From: JAOSJT01 sp035362335
Lineage (GTDB): Bacteria > Bacteroidota > Ignavibacteria > SZUA-365
Assembly: GCA_035362335.1 (NCBI GenBank)
Contig: DAOSDL010000016.1
Coordinates: forward strand, 29,469-93,468
DNA length: 64,000 bases
Direction of reading: 5' to 3'
Shown here: in pieces, positions 28,301 through 35,638 of the stretch
Layout: each line of letters opens with the position of its first letter
Position numbering within the stretch: the first letter of the stretch is position 1
Translations under genes and position numbers: made by a program
The notes under the pieces: generated by a model
Databases searched by the model: none
What the model saw: only the letters and a program-made list of their open reading frames with translations
Told to the model about the DNA's origin: nothing

Positions 28301-30228
28301 CGTCCATCGATGTCACTGGACTTGGCGGAACACCGCCATACAGCGGCACTGGGACGTTCAGTCGAGGTCCGGGCACCTACATCTTTACCGTCACCGACGC
28401 CAACGGGTGCTGGGACACGGTTACGGTGGTCATCACCGAGCCGCCTCCACTCACAGCGGATGCGGTGTTTACGCCGATTCTCTGCGCGGGTGGCAGTTCC
28501 ACCGTCACCGTGACGGCACTGGGCGGTACGCCTCCCTACAGTGGCACGGGCGTATTCCAGCGCACGGTCGGTACGCACAATTTCACCGTGACCGATTTCA
28601 ACGGCTGTCAATACACTGTGACCATCACCATCACGGAGCCGCCAATACTCATCGCGTATTCGACCGCGACACCGCTGCTTTGTCATGATGACATTTCGAC
28701 TGTCACCGTCACAGCCATCGGTGGTACACCTCCGTATCAAGGTATCGGCCAATTCTATCGTCCGGTGGGAACACATACGTTCACGGTGATCGACTCCAAT
28801 GGCTGTATGGCCAGCACGCAGATCACCATCACGGCACCGCCAGAGGTGGTAGCCGCTGCCCAAGTCACTCCCATTCTGTGTCACGGTGGAGGCACCACTA
28901 TCACCATCACCGCGACAGGTGGTACGAGTCCGTACAGCGGCACCGGCACATTCTACCGTGTCGCAGGCATCTACAGCTTCACTGTGGTGGATGCGAACGG
29001 CTGCGCCGACACGCTGACCGTGCAGGTCACGGAGCCACCGAAACTCTTCGCGGCCGCAACGGCAACGCCGATTCTTTGCAACGGCGGCACTTCCACCGTG
29101 ACTGTCACGGCCATGGGTGGAACGCCACCGTACACCGGCATTGGTCAATTCGTGCGCGGACCGGGAACGTGGACCTTCGCCGTCGTGGACGCCAATGGTT
29201 GCATCGACTCGACGAGCGTGGTCATCACCGAACCGCCGATACTCACCGCCGCGGCGAGTGCGCCTCCCATCCTCTGCCATGGAGGGACGACCATCGTAAC
29301 CGTCACGGCATCGGGAGGCACGCCACCGTACAATGGAACCGGCACCTTCCTGCGTCCAGTCGGCACACACTACTTCACCGTCATCGACACCAACGGCTGC
29401 ACCGCGCAGGCGCAGGTGACCATCACCGAACCCCCGGCACTTGTGGCTGCGGCAACGTGGACTCCGATCAAATGCAATGGCGGAAACTCCACCGTCACCG
29501 TAACCGCATCGGGAGGCACGCCGCCGTACACTGGTACGGGAACCTTCCAGAAAACCGCAGGCACGCATAACATGATCGTGGTGGATGCGAACGGTTGCGC
29601 CGACACGGTACAGATCACCATTGTGCAGCCGCCGCCACTTGTCGTGTCGTGTAAAATCTCCGATCCTTGCGTCAACGGTACCCGCACAATAACCGCGATC
29701 GTGACCGGTGGCACACCTCCTTACACCTACTTCTGGATGCCGGGAGGATACACCACCGCAGTGATCACCGTTCCGTGTGTCTTCGCGGGTAGCTACATTC
29801 TGCAGGTACGCGATGCGAATTGGGATCCCACGGATCCGAATGCCATGGCCTGTACCGGAACCTGTTCCGTGCAGATGCCGGACTTCGCGCCGGGCACGGG
29901 AGCGAGCAAAGAAGCCTCGGGTATTTCCAGTTTGGAATACGCGCTGTACCAGAATTACCCGAATCCATTCAACCCGTCAACCACCATCGCCTACCATCTG
30001 CCCGAACCGAGCAAAGTGCGCATCCACGTGGTGAACACCTTCGGACAGACGGTGGACGTACTTGTCGACGAGGAACGTCCCGCCGGCGAGAATACCGTGA
30101 TCTGGAACGCGGGAGGCAGCCGTGGCAGGGCGATTCCGTCCGGCACCTACTTCTACCGCATCCATGCCACCTCGACCGTGAGCTCGCGTGAATTCGTGAG
30201 TGAGAAATCCATGTTCCTGCTCAAGTAA
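22369..30228 (+). CDS. Giant SprB-repeat T9SS-sorted surface protein
   Basis: A 2619-aa protein. An ATG at 22381, preceded by GAGGTG, is an equally good start. The signal peptide ends AAFSQ (about residue 29). Residues about 30-300 form an N-terminal domain seen ahead of repeats in large Bacteroidota surface proteins, and about 301-378 are PKD-like. Residues 379-2424 are 31 SprB-like repeats of 66 residues, each with GGTPPY, a Tyr/Thr-rich strand and VTDANGC, and two Cys 41 positions apart. A degenerate unit, then a T9SS type A domain (YQNYPNPFNPSTTI, ending MFLLK) complete it. SprB repeats occur in the Flavobacterium gliding adhesin; adhesion is inferred here. No gliding genes are in the window. 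A terminator follows. Confidence 0.92.
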   Translation: MRCEMVNARYRLPALLLLFLLYFGAAFSQKASVDFRQAANDHNSSSLGNVVWINSILQQNNAVYYEGMSVPQRIMLTGIPARTGNFHTLTFSHLASKNGKHAWDFLTSYSQAMAAANAIAGPTVLVNLNSCGPSIGPPSSMASTCATILAGPYSYNVDIPDAMGTVLSHSVASAVTNYETRFGNRTLTLYGNAAITSATLMFTGYSGSNDKMANYTLYWTSTSSSILVQFAGHLAMGVDVQGAGTGIGYGSGFGAGSISGAPFHFKLGSLNGSSLGSQDNQISGNAIRSSIACSMTGANPACAGTQNVYSFSTTLSGLSYAWSLTSNSSGASIVGSTSGQSVTVHAGNGTGGYTVNVAVSDGVQTVNCSYPVIVNGVSATASHTPIGCAGGMSTVTVSASGGVPPYTGTGTFSKPAGTHQFIVTDANGCSTTVSQTITQPPQLSASATTGAYNCGTGQTAVTITASGGTPPYTGTGSFNVGSGSHQFTVTDANGCTATTSVQVLGASYALTATATATSITCNGGMSTVTVTASGGVPPYQGTGQFTRAAGTYNFTVTDANGCTGVATVTITQPNQLQATAVVAPMTCISNTTTVTITATGGTAPYQGTGVFNRSVGNYSFTVTDANGCTTNVAAVVNAAVAPTVTAVATPITCNGTTSTVTVTATGGTPPYTGTGVFNLPAGTHTLTVTDANGCAGTANLNITQPSALVATATAPPISCTSGSTTVTVNATGGTPPYQGTGTFVRTPGTYNFTVTDANNCSSVATITVNAGGQITVSANTTPILCNGGTSTVTVTASGGAPPYVGTGVFNHTAGTYTFTVTDANNCSGSASVTITQPGTLTATATVTPMTCSASSTTVTVAATGGTAPYQGIGVFNRTPGTYSFTVTDANGCSSQVSATVTAATGPVVSAVATPILCNGGSSTVTVTATGGTPPYVGTGVFNHTAGTYTFTVTDANNCSGSAAVTITQPGTLTATATVAPMTCTASSTTVTIAATGGTPPYQGTGVFNRTPGTYSFTVTDANGCSSQVSATVNSATAPVVSAIATPILCNGGTSTVTVSATGGTPPYVGTGVFNHTAGTYTFTVTDANGCGGSASVTITQPGALVASASAPPMSCNSSTAAVTVSATGGTPPYTGVGVFQQAPGTVNYTVTDANGCTSSASATVVAAQQPTVNASATPITCFGGTSTVTVTATGGTPPYIGTGVFNHGAGSYTFTVTDANGCSGSANVTITQPPALVATAIAPPIPCNGTSTTVTVGATGGTPPYLGTGSFVRTPGTYNFTVTDANNCSSIASVTINAGGQVTVTAVATPILCAGDTSTITVTASGGAPPYVGTGVFNRTAGTYTFTVTDANNCSGSASVTITQPTPLIVLASPTPILCNGGMSTVTVTATGGTPPYQGVGVFLRPAGSHVFTVTDNNNCSAAASVNLSEPPPLVAAASGTPILCNGGSSTVTVTASGGTPPYVGTGIFSRMAGNYSFAVTDANGCTDTVDLMITQPPVLAAASSATPILCNGVPSTVTVTASGGTPPYQGTGVFNRTAGTYTFTVTDANTCSATTTITITEPPQLVAMASPTPILCNGGSSTVDVTASGGTAPYVGTGVFQRGPGTWSFIVSDANNCVDTVQVTITSPPALMASALAGNILCAGGTTTVNVSATGGTPPYSGVGTLNRGAGTHTFIVTDANNCADTVSLVITEPPMLQVFVTATSIDCYGEPATVTVTATGGTPPYIGTGVFQVHAGTHTFNVTDVNNCAASAQITITEPPELMALANITPILCYGGYAVIDITVLGGTAPYQGTGSFNRTPGNYQFIVTDANGCADTLDITITQPPMLYADAAFTPIDCYGGNTTITVTGMGGTPPYQGTGVFQRTAGQHSFTVTDANGCAATVTINITQPPLLVANAVATPLLCYDDTSTVTITAIGGTPPYQGTGTFTRKAGTHQFIVTDSLGCTASTWITIVEPPELMALADITPILCHGGTASIDVTGLGGTPPYSGTGTFSRGPGTYIFTVTDANGCWDTVTVVITEPPPLTADAVFTPILCAGGSSTVTVTALGGTPPYSGTGVFQRTVGTHNFTVTDFNGCQYTVTITITEPPILIAYSTATPLLCHDDISTVTVTAIGGTPPYQGIGQFYRPVGTHTFTVIDSNGCMASTQITITAPPEVVAAAQVTPILCHGGGTTITITATGGTSPYSGTGTFYRVAGIYSFTVVDANGCADTLTVQVTEPPKLFAAATATPILCNGGTSTVTVTAMGGTPPYTGIGQFVRGPGTWTFAVVDANGCIDSTSVVITEPPILTAAASAPPILCHGGTTIVTVTASGGTPPYNGTGTFLRPVGTHYFTVIDTNGCTAQAQVTITEPPALVAAATWTPIKCNGGNSTVTVTASGGTPPYTGTGTFQKTAGTHNMIVVDANGCADTVQITIVQPPPLVVSCKISDPCVNGTRTITAIVTGGTPPYTYFWMPGGYTTAVITVPCVFAGSYILQVRDANWDPTDPNAMACTGTCSVQMPDFAPGTGASKEASGISSLEYALYQNYPNPFNPSTTIAYHLPEPSKVRIHVVNTFGQTVDVLVDEERPAGENTVIWNAGGSRGRAIPSGTYFYRIHATSTVSSREFVSEKSMFLLK
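23503..29640 (+). repeat. 31 tandem 198-bp SprB-like coding repeats
   Basis: 6138 bp, equal to 31 units of 66 codons. By eye only one departure from the period is present: a one-residue insertion between units 2 and 3, balanced by where unit 1 is counted from. Units 3-15 alternate between a type ending ITQP and a type ending in an Ala/Gly-rich segment (such as NAGGQ), so the period there is 132 residues. From unit 16 on nearly all end (E/Q)PP.L. Units 8-9 and 10-11 are near copies of each other, and units 4-7 resemble 12-15. Confidence 0.9.
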
Positions 30229-30250
30229 GAAGGAACGAATCCAGCTCAGA

Positions 30251-30287
30251 GCGGGGCGGGTGCATGAGCATCCGCCCCGCATTTGTA
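30251..30287 (+). terminator. Terminator of the giant repeat gene
   Basis: GCGGGGCGG and CCGCCCCGC pair around a short TGC/GCA-closed loop, followed by ATTTGT, 22 bp after the stop. Confidence 0.7.
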
Positions 30288-30364
30288 ATAGCATTGCATT
30301 CCTGCGCGGAGATTGCTAGCATTGCATTTCGTATTCGTCGCACGATCAGCAAGGGAGGCTGACA

Positions 30365-31090
30365 ATGACACGAAATGGTACCATCAGTTGCCGTCGACAT
30401 CCCGGGCATGATTATTCCTCGCCCGGAACGTATTACCTCGAATTACCGCTGCGCGAAGAAAGCGCGCCGCTGGTGCGCACGTTCAACGGACGACGTTATC
30501 CGACACTGGAGGGTCGTGCCGTATTGCGCGAAGTGGGGGAGTCGCTGCATCGTCAGGGCCGGCATTTGCGTTTGGACGCGCTCGATCTCCAGCCCTGGAT
30601 GGCGGTGTTTGTGGTGACGGTGGTTTCGCGGCCGACGTTGTTCCGTCGTCTGCTCATGGTGATGAGCGAGGCCCTGTACCGTCGGCGCATGGCGTTGATA
30701 CCGCTGTTTGTGGGTCATGTGAAAATGAACAGCGCCCGTCGCATCAACGCGATGCGCGGGAAGGGTGGCGGATCGTACTGGCGGGAGGGGTATCGTGATC
30801 GAGTGATTTTCGATTCCTCCGAAGTTGCGGCCGTGGTGGAGCGGGTGGGGTGTGATTTCGGTGATATCCTGTTTCGGGATGAAGCGGGTGAGGAGCGGGA
30901 TATGGCGGGGTTGTTGTTGGGTTGCGCGTATGTGCTGGAAGCACCGGTCGGGGAGCTTTCGTGGCCTGATGCGGATTCATGTATCCGCATTTCGCGGGAG
31001 GAGGTCGTCCGGCGGCCTGGTTGGACCATTGTCGGCGCGATTCCCGGCCGCGCGAGCCCCCGCATACTCACCGTCGAGGGGTGGATGTAG
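30365..31090 (+). CDS. Degenerate RAYT (REP-associated transposase-like) protein without the HUH motif
   Basis: A 241-aa protein. The N-terminal PGHDYSSPGTYYLEL (residues 13-27) matches the opening of IS200-like/RAYT transposases, which usually read HDY...G.YFVT. Residues 117-148 (GHVKMNSARRINAM, then YWREGYRDRVI) match the late RAYT block, commonly K...RRIN..RG....WQ..YYDHII. Between them, where active members carry MPNH(V/I)H, this protein has LQPWMAVFVV (75-84), so the metal-binding HUH pair is missing. The frame is intact, so this is either a domesticated, non-catalytic derivative or an old remnant. Palindromes lie within and downstream of it. Assignment is from motif memory. Confidence 0.6.
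   Translation: MTRNGTISCRRHPGHDYSSPGTYYLELPLREESAPLVRTFNGRRYPTLEGRAVLREVGESLHRQGRHLRLDALDLQPWMAVFVVTVVSRPTLFRRLLMVMSEALYRRRMALIPLFVGHVKMNSARRINAMRGKGGGSYWREGYRDRVIFDSSEVAAVVERVGCDFGDILFRDEAGEERDMAGLLLGCAYVLEAPVGELSWPDADSCIRISREEVVRRPGWTIVGAIPGRASPRILTVEGWM
30969..30990. repeat. REP-like palindrome inside the RAYT-like gene
   Basis: ATGCGGAT, six bases, ATCCGCAT, within the 3' part of the coding sequence. It shares the core CGGATTCATG(A/T)ATCCGCA with the palindrome at 31379. Confidence 0.5.
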
Positions 31091-31160
31091 TCGGTCCCGC
31101 TCCCGCAACGACGCATTTAGAGGACAAATATATCGTTTAACATCCCTCGAGTGAGGGGGT

Positions 31161-31223
31161 CACCCCCGCCCGGCGACCGCGATGTTACATTCTGCGACCG
31201 GAGTGAGTGCGTCGCCGGGGTGG
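31161..31223. repeat. Imperfect inverted repeat downstream of the RAYT-like gene
   Basis: CACCCCCGCCCGGCGAC at 31161-31177 is complementary, with a 4-base bulge, to GTCGCCGGGGTGG at 31211-31223. It could be a REP-type hairpin or a terminator stem without a T-run. Confidence 0.45.
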
Positions 31224-31378
31224 CGAGGTATTGTTACTCTCCGGTTGTGGTCATGATGAAGACGGAATTTTTTCGCTGGCATGCGCTACCGCTGTGAAGA
31301 ATTATCGCGAATAGGTGGATCATAAGCTTCGTACCCTATGTGCGGCAGGGGAGGCGGACGTCTTAATCGAGTGGAATA

Positions 31379-31394
31379 CGGATTCATGAATCCG
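31379..31394. repeat. 16-bp perfect palindrome
   Basis: CGGATTCATGAATCCG. The same core occurs once more inside the RAYT-like gene at 30969-30990. Confidence 0.6.
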
Positions 31395-31557
31395 CAGGTT
31401 CAAGGAGTCGTCTCGGGATTTCGCCCTGTGCCCCTGAATTTCGCCCTACCCCGCGCTTGCTCCACATCCCCGCGATGCGTACTATTCCCGCACGAATCAA
31501 CGTCTCGTATCACCACGATCCCGCCCTACCGTCGCGATCATCACTATCGAGCATGGC

Positions 31558-32574
31558 ATGGCTTCTTCTCTGATTCTCAGCATGCACCCCTTGGGCTTCC
31601 AGTGGACCACCATCGATCCCTTCCTCTTCTGCGTGCATCACCGCGACGCCTATCCACGCGGTAATGGGGCCCTCGGACCCGCCACCTCCCTTATGGGAAG
31701 GGATCTCGGACAGGATTTCTCCGGTAAAGACGGGTGGAGCATGTACCATGGCACGAGCGTGCCCGGATTTCCGGAACATCCGCACCGCGGCTTCGAAACC
31801 GTAACCGTGGTGCTGCGCGGTACAGTCGATCATTCCGATTCCCATGGCGCAGCCGGACGCTACGTCGATGGCGATGTGCAGTGGATGACCGCCGGCAGCG
31901 GTTTGCAGCATGCGGAAATGTTCCCACTGCTTTCCACCGGTGATGATAATCCGCTCGAATTGTTCCAGATCTGGCTCAATCTGCCACGAGCGAAAAAATT
32001 CGTCGAACCCCATTTCCGTATGCTCTGGCGGGAGAACATTCCCATACTCCAGGTCGGCAACGGGGGAGTGCGCGTGCGCCTCATCGCTGGTTCGGCCGAG
32101 AGCGTCACGGCGCCATCACCGGCGCCCGATTCCTGGGCCGCGCATGCTTCGTCGGAATTGGCCATATGGTTGATCGATATGGAGGCCAACGGGATCTGGT
32201 CGATACCGCCTGCATCCCCACGGGCACGTCGCGGATTGTACTATTACGAAGGCAGCGGTTTGACTGTGGGAGGAGAGGGCATCCCTTCGAGACACGCGGT
32301 GGAAGTCCGGGCCGATGTCCCCACAGAATTGCGTGCGCATGCCTCCTCGTCGCGACTTCTTCTCCTGCAGGCCGTTCCCATCGGTGAACCGGTGGTGCAA
32401 TACGGTCCCTTCGTCATGAACAGTCGTGAAGAAATACAGGAGGCCTTTCTCGATTATCAGCGCACACGCTTCGGCGGCTGGCCCTGGCCGTCACCGGATC
32501 ACGTGCATGCACCCGATCGGGGTCGCTTCGCACGGTATGCCGATGGAAGCGAGGAAACGCCGGGACTCGTGTGA
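31558..32574 (+). CDS. Pirin family protein
   Basis: A 338-aa bicupin. The pirin metal-site block PHRGFETVTVVL, then GTVDHSD, then WMTAGSGLQHAE lies at about residues 73-120, with the expected His and Glu ligands. Members bind Fe or act as quercetin-type dioxygenases; many bacterial pirins have no assigned substrate. At about 338 residues it is longer than common pirins (around 230-300) because of a C-terminal extension ending PGLV. An alternative start is the ATG eight codons in (MHPLGFQW), which begins the conserved region. It has no functional neighbours. Confidence 0.88.
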   Translation: MASSLILSMHPLGFQWTTIDPFLFCVHHRDAYPRGNGALGPATSLMGRDLGQDFSGKDGWSMYHGTSVPGFPEHPHRGFETVTVVLRGTVDHSDSHGAAGRYVDGDVQWMTAGSGLQHAEMFPLLSTGDDNPLELFQIWLNLPRAKKFVEPHFRMLWRENIPILQVGNGGVRVRLIAGSAESVTAPSPAPDSWAAHASSELAIWLIDMEANGIWSIPPASPRARRGLYYYEGSGLTVGGEGIPSRHAVEVRADVPTELRAHASSSRLLLLQAVPIGEPVVQYGPFVMNSREEIQEAFLDYQRTRFGGWPWPSPDHVHAPDRGRFARYADGSEETPGLV

Positions 32575-32966
32575 TGCGTCCATGCCGGCAAGGTCGATGT
32601 TTGCAGGCGATGCGTGCACAGTGGAGGATTGCAGGAAAAAGGCGAAACGAATCCGATATCGCGGCGGACACCCGCAATCTCAACAGCACATGCGCGTGGA
32701 GACACAACTGATTCGCAGTGGATTCAACAAGGTCGCCGGACGCAATCTGTGGGTCCGCAGCCCATTGCACCGGTCGGAACCCGGCGAGCACATCATTGTT
32801 GCCCGCGCACCCTTTTCTTTCTCGAACTCTCGACCGAACGGACAATGACTAGGCCCGGGCCACGATTCGCACAATGACGCACTACCCGCGCCCCCGCTTT
32901 ACTGTTTACACTTCACCGATAGCCACTGACCATCAGACACTTGCAGTACAACACACGGAGCTCTTC
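32575..32966. other. 392-bp intergenic region
   Basis: No gene, RNA or strong hairpin is supported. An in-frame ATG at 32874 lies upstream of the GPP34 gene, but the region between it and 32967 does not look like conserved protein. Confidence 0.5.
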
Positions 32967-33644
32967 ATGCCGCTGACACTCGCCGAACAACTGTTGCTTA
33001 TCGCCACCGACGACAGGAAGGGCTCCGTGCTCTTCGATGCCAGTGCCGCCTTACCCTACGGACTTACCGGCGCGGTGCTTCTTGAGTTGCTCCTCGCTGG
33101 GAAACTCGCCTGGATGGACGGAATGTTGCACGTGCAGGATGCCGGCGCGACGGTGGACGCGGTGCACGACGAGGCGCTCGCACTCATCGCCGCATCACGC
33201 AAGCCTCGGGACGCCAAGTATTGGGTGAGCCGGCTTTCCAGCAAACTCAAACGGCTTCGTCCTCGCGTATATGAAGGGCTCGTGCAAAAGGGAATTCTCG
33301 CACGCATGGAGAAGCACTTTCTCTGGTGCATACCGTATCAGCGCTTTCCGGAGCATGATCCCCAGCCCGAGCGGTTGGTGCGCGAGCGGCTTTACGAGTT
33401 TCTTCACGGACGCGTCGACGCCGATGAACGGCTGCATGGTCTGCTCGGACTCGTCGTGGCGAGCGGATTGCTCAATGAAATCGTGCCCAAGGGCGAACGC
33501 CGAGAGGCCAAACGCATTGCCAAGGCGGTGCTGCAAAACGAGCGTGTCGCCGGCGCCGTGAAAGCGGTGGCGGAGGAGGTCCAGGCCGCAGTGCTCATCG
33601 CGGTAGTGGCCGCGACGGCGGCTTCCAGCGCGTCGAGTTCTTGA
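32967..33644 (+). CDS. GPP34 (Golgi phosphoprotein 3-like) domain protein
   Basis: A 225-aa protein. The start at 32967 is chosen because the domain opens MPLTLAEQLLLIATDDRKG, and GGAG sits six bases before the ATG. The conserved elements are the opening helix, GLTGAVLLELLLAGKL, and the late block LHGLLGLVVASGLL. Eukaryotic GOLPH3 binds phosphatidylinositol-4-phosphate; the bacterial proteins are uncharacterised. Residues 210-225 form an Ala/Val-rich tail ending in a Ser/Ala cluster. Neighbours give no clue to its job. Confidence 0.8.
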   Translation: MPLTLAEQLLLIATDDRKGSVLFDASAALPYGLTGAVLLELLLAGKLAWMDGMLHVQDAGATVDAVHDEALALIAASRKPRDAKYWVSRLSSKLKRLRPRVYEGLVQKGILARMEKHFLWCIPYQRFPEHDPQPERLVRERLYEFLHGRVDADERLHGLLGLVVASGLLNEIVPKGERREAKRIAKAVLQNERVAGAVKAVAEEVQAAVLIAVVAATAASSASSS

Positions 33645-33813
33645 AAAATCGGAGCGTCGCGCGCGTTGCTGACTCTGTACGCGCAGGCCTCCCGGCGATG
33701 CGGCGCGAGCGCCCTGACGGAGGCAACGCCTGCATACGCGGATAAACGGACATACCATCACTGGATTATCGCAAAATTTTCAGCTTGAAAAATCAAGGAA
33801 ATGCCTGAAATCT

Positions 33814-33843
33814 TTGCATAATTCAGGAAAAATGTTACCTTAT
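33814..33843 (+). promoter_or_regulatory. Candidate Bacteroidota-type promoter of the ATP synthase operon
   Basis: TTG at 33814-33816, 19 bases, then TACCTTAT at 33836, matching TTG-N19-TAnnTT. Predicted transcription starts about 30 bp before the atpZ ATG. A similar GAAAAA(A)TGTTA(C/T)CTTA stretch precedes glnS near 40052. Confidence 0.45.
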
Positions 33844-33879
33844 TAGCTGTGCTTTTTTGCGGATCAAGAGGATCTGCCC

Positions 33880-34140
33880 ATGGCGGACACGTCGAGGAAA
33901 AAGACCATGGAAGTGGTCTCGGAAAGTCTGCGGGAATTGCTCCCGTACACCAACCTCGGCTGGCAATTGCTGGCAACCGTGCTGCTGTTCTTCGGCGCCG
34001 GGTATCTCATCGATGGCTGGCTGGACACAGGCAGAGTATTCACCATCATCCTCGCGGTCATTGGAATTATTGTCGGTCTGTTCACTGTTGTCTCAACAAC
34101 ACTCAAACTTCAGGAGAAGAGGAAAACTCCCGCGCCATGA
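33880..34140 (+). CDS. atpZ: AtpZ/AtpI-family protein of the ATP synthase operon
   Basis: An 86-aa protein with two transmembrane helices (about residues 25-45 and 50-72), separated by the short YLIDGWLDTGR turn typical of the AtpZ/F0F1-associated family. Proteins of this group are thought to assist c-ring assembly or Mg uptake. AGAGGA lies about 8 bases before the ATG. The TGA overlaps the next ATG by four bases. Position as the first operon gene supports the assignment. Confidence 0.82.
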   Translation: MADTSRKKTMEVVSESLRELLPYTNLGWQLLATVLLFFGAGYLIDGWLDTGRVFTIILAVIGIIVGLFTVVSTTLKLQEKRKTPAP

Positions 34141-34583
34141 TTACCTACGTGAAACGCCAGCTCATCAAGGCCAGAATCGAATTCGCACTGCTCGCCACCC
34201 TGAGCGTGCTCTTTATCGTTTTTTCGATGATCCGTGACAACGGCCACTCCTTCGGGCCGGACCTTCTTGCTGGTTGTATTTTAAGCATCACGAATGCATT
34301 TTTAGGATATGTGTTCATCGAGAGGGCATTCAAACTGAACAGCAATTTGTTCATGCTCTTCTCCCTCGCTGGCATGGCGCTGCGCTTCTTCCTGATGATC
34401 GCCTCCGTCGCGGTCTTCCTGCTGACCACCACGGTGAACACGCTGGAGTTCGTCGCTTCCTTCATGGCATCGTACAGCATCTTCCTCATGGTCGAGGTGC
34501 TGTATATCAACCGCAAGACCGACGAGCAGAAGATTGCGAACAAGGTTGCGCGGGAGCGTGTGGCTTCCACGCAGACCCACTGA
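34137..34583 (+). CDS. ATP synthase subunit I-like membrane protein
   Basis: A 148-aa protein with four predicted transmembrane segments, including LLAGCILSITNAFLGYVFIE near residue 44. The start overlaps the atpZ stop (ATGA). AtpI-type proteins help assemble the c-ring but are not part of the final enzyme. Similarity is by position and topology rather than a diagnostic motif, so the name is tentative. It lies 28 bp before atpB. Confidence 0.65.
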   Translation: MITYVKRQLIKARIEFALLATLSVLFIVFSMIRDNGHSFGPDLLAGCILSITNAFLGYVFIERAFKLNSNLFMLFSLAGMALRFFLMIASVAVFLLTTTVNTLEFVASFMASYSIFLMVEVLYINRKTDEQKIANKVARERVASTQTH

Positions 34584-34611
34584 GTCGAACGCACGTAGTC
34601 AATCCATCAGC

Positions 34612-35589
34612 ATGCATTTACGCCACAGATTCTCTTGGGGTACGCTTGTCCTGACGCTGGCTTTGCTCGCGTACATGGGCGCGCCGCTACGCGCTTCCTC
34701 CACCACCGACACCACGTCCGCGCACGGTGCGCATGAGGCGACGGGCGGACACGAGGGCGGGCACGGTACCGAGCATCTCACGCCTTCCGAGGAAATGATG
34801 AAAATCCTCGAACACAAGGTGGAGAATACGCCGTATATCCATGAGTATCCTTTCCCCGAATTGCATTTCCCCGAGAACTGGATCATCAACGTCGCGGGTG
34901 TTTCCATCAATATGTCACCCAACCGACATGTGGTGTACATGTGGCTGTCGATGCTGATCACCATTGCGCTCACAACGCTCGCAGCGCGGCAGAATCGCAA
35001 GGGTACAGTGCCGCGGGGCTTCGGGAACATGATCGAATCGGTCGTGGTGTTCATCCGCGACGAAGTGGCGCATCCCTTCCTGCACGATGCCACGTCGCGC
35101 TATCTGCCACTGCTGTTGTCGTTCTTTTTCTTTATTGCCACCATGAATTTCGTGGGATTGCTGCCGTTTGGCGCGGCATCCACGGGGAATATCAACATCA
35201 CCGCCGGCATGGCGCTGATCACGTTCTCGTTCATGATCTTCGGTGGCATGCGGCACAACGGCGCATTGGGCTTCTGGAAAGGTCTCGTCCCCGGTGGCGT
35301 GCCGTTCGCGCTGCTCCCGCTGATGTTCGTCATCGAACTGATGGGCCTGCTCACAAAGCCGTTCGCGCTTGCCGTTCGTTTGTTCGCAAACATGCTCTCC
35401 GGCGCCCTTGTCATCGGTGCATTCTATGCGTTGATTTTCGGCATGGATACCGTGGCCGTGGCCCCGTTGTCGCTGGCGTTTCTGCTGTTCATGAGCTTGC
35501 TCAAGATTTTCGTGTGCCTCCTGCAGGCATACATTTTCACGATGCTGTCGGCGTTTTTCATCGGCATGTCCGTGCATCAGCATCATTGA
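34612..35589 (+). CDS. atpB: ATP synthase F0 subunit a
   Basis: A 325-aa subunit of the proton channel. The frame is open upstream, but the ATG at 34612 starts the signal-like segment. A His/Gly-rich region follows (about residues 35-60), typical of Bacteroidota/Chlorobiota AtpB. The channel helices include LLSFFFFIATMNFVGLLPFG and the essential arginine in LAVRLFANMLSGALV. The C-terminal helix is rich in Leu and Phe. Length fits this group, which is longer than the E. coli protein (271 aa). Confidence 0.95.
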   Translation: MHLRHRFSWGTLVLTLALLAYMGAPLRASSTTDTTSAHGAHEATGGHEGGHGTEHLTPSEEMMKILEHKVENTPYIHEYPFPELHFPENWIINVAGVSINMSPNRHVVYMWLSMLITIALTTLAARQNRKGTVPRGFGNMIESVVVFIRDEVAHPFLHDATSRYLPLLLSFFFFIATMNFVGLLPFGAASTGNINITAGMALITFSFMIFGGMRHNGALGFWKGLVPGGVPFALLPLMFVIELMGLLTKPFALAVRLFANMLSGALVIGAFYALIFGMDTVAVAPLSLAFLLFMSLLKIFVCLLQAYIFTMLSAFFIGMSVHQHH

Positions 35590-35638
35590 TTCGCGTAACC
35601 TGAACATTACTCATACTCTTCAACACTGGAGGTTTTCA

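Larger units (their letters stand above)
31091..31557. other. 467-bp intergenic region with inverted repeats
   Basis: No gene is supported. It holds an imperfect inverted repeat (31161-31223), a small GGGGGT/ACCCCC hairpin just before it, and the perfect palindrome at 31379-31394. No promoter was convincing for the pirin gene. Confidence 0.5.

Noticed and set aside
31386..31412. tRNA-like sequence containing GGTTCAAGG
   Set aside because: No acceptor stem, anticodon stem or D-arm can be formed around it.
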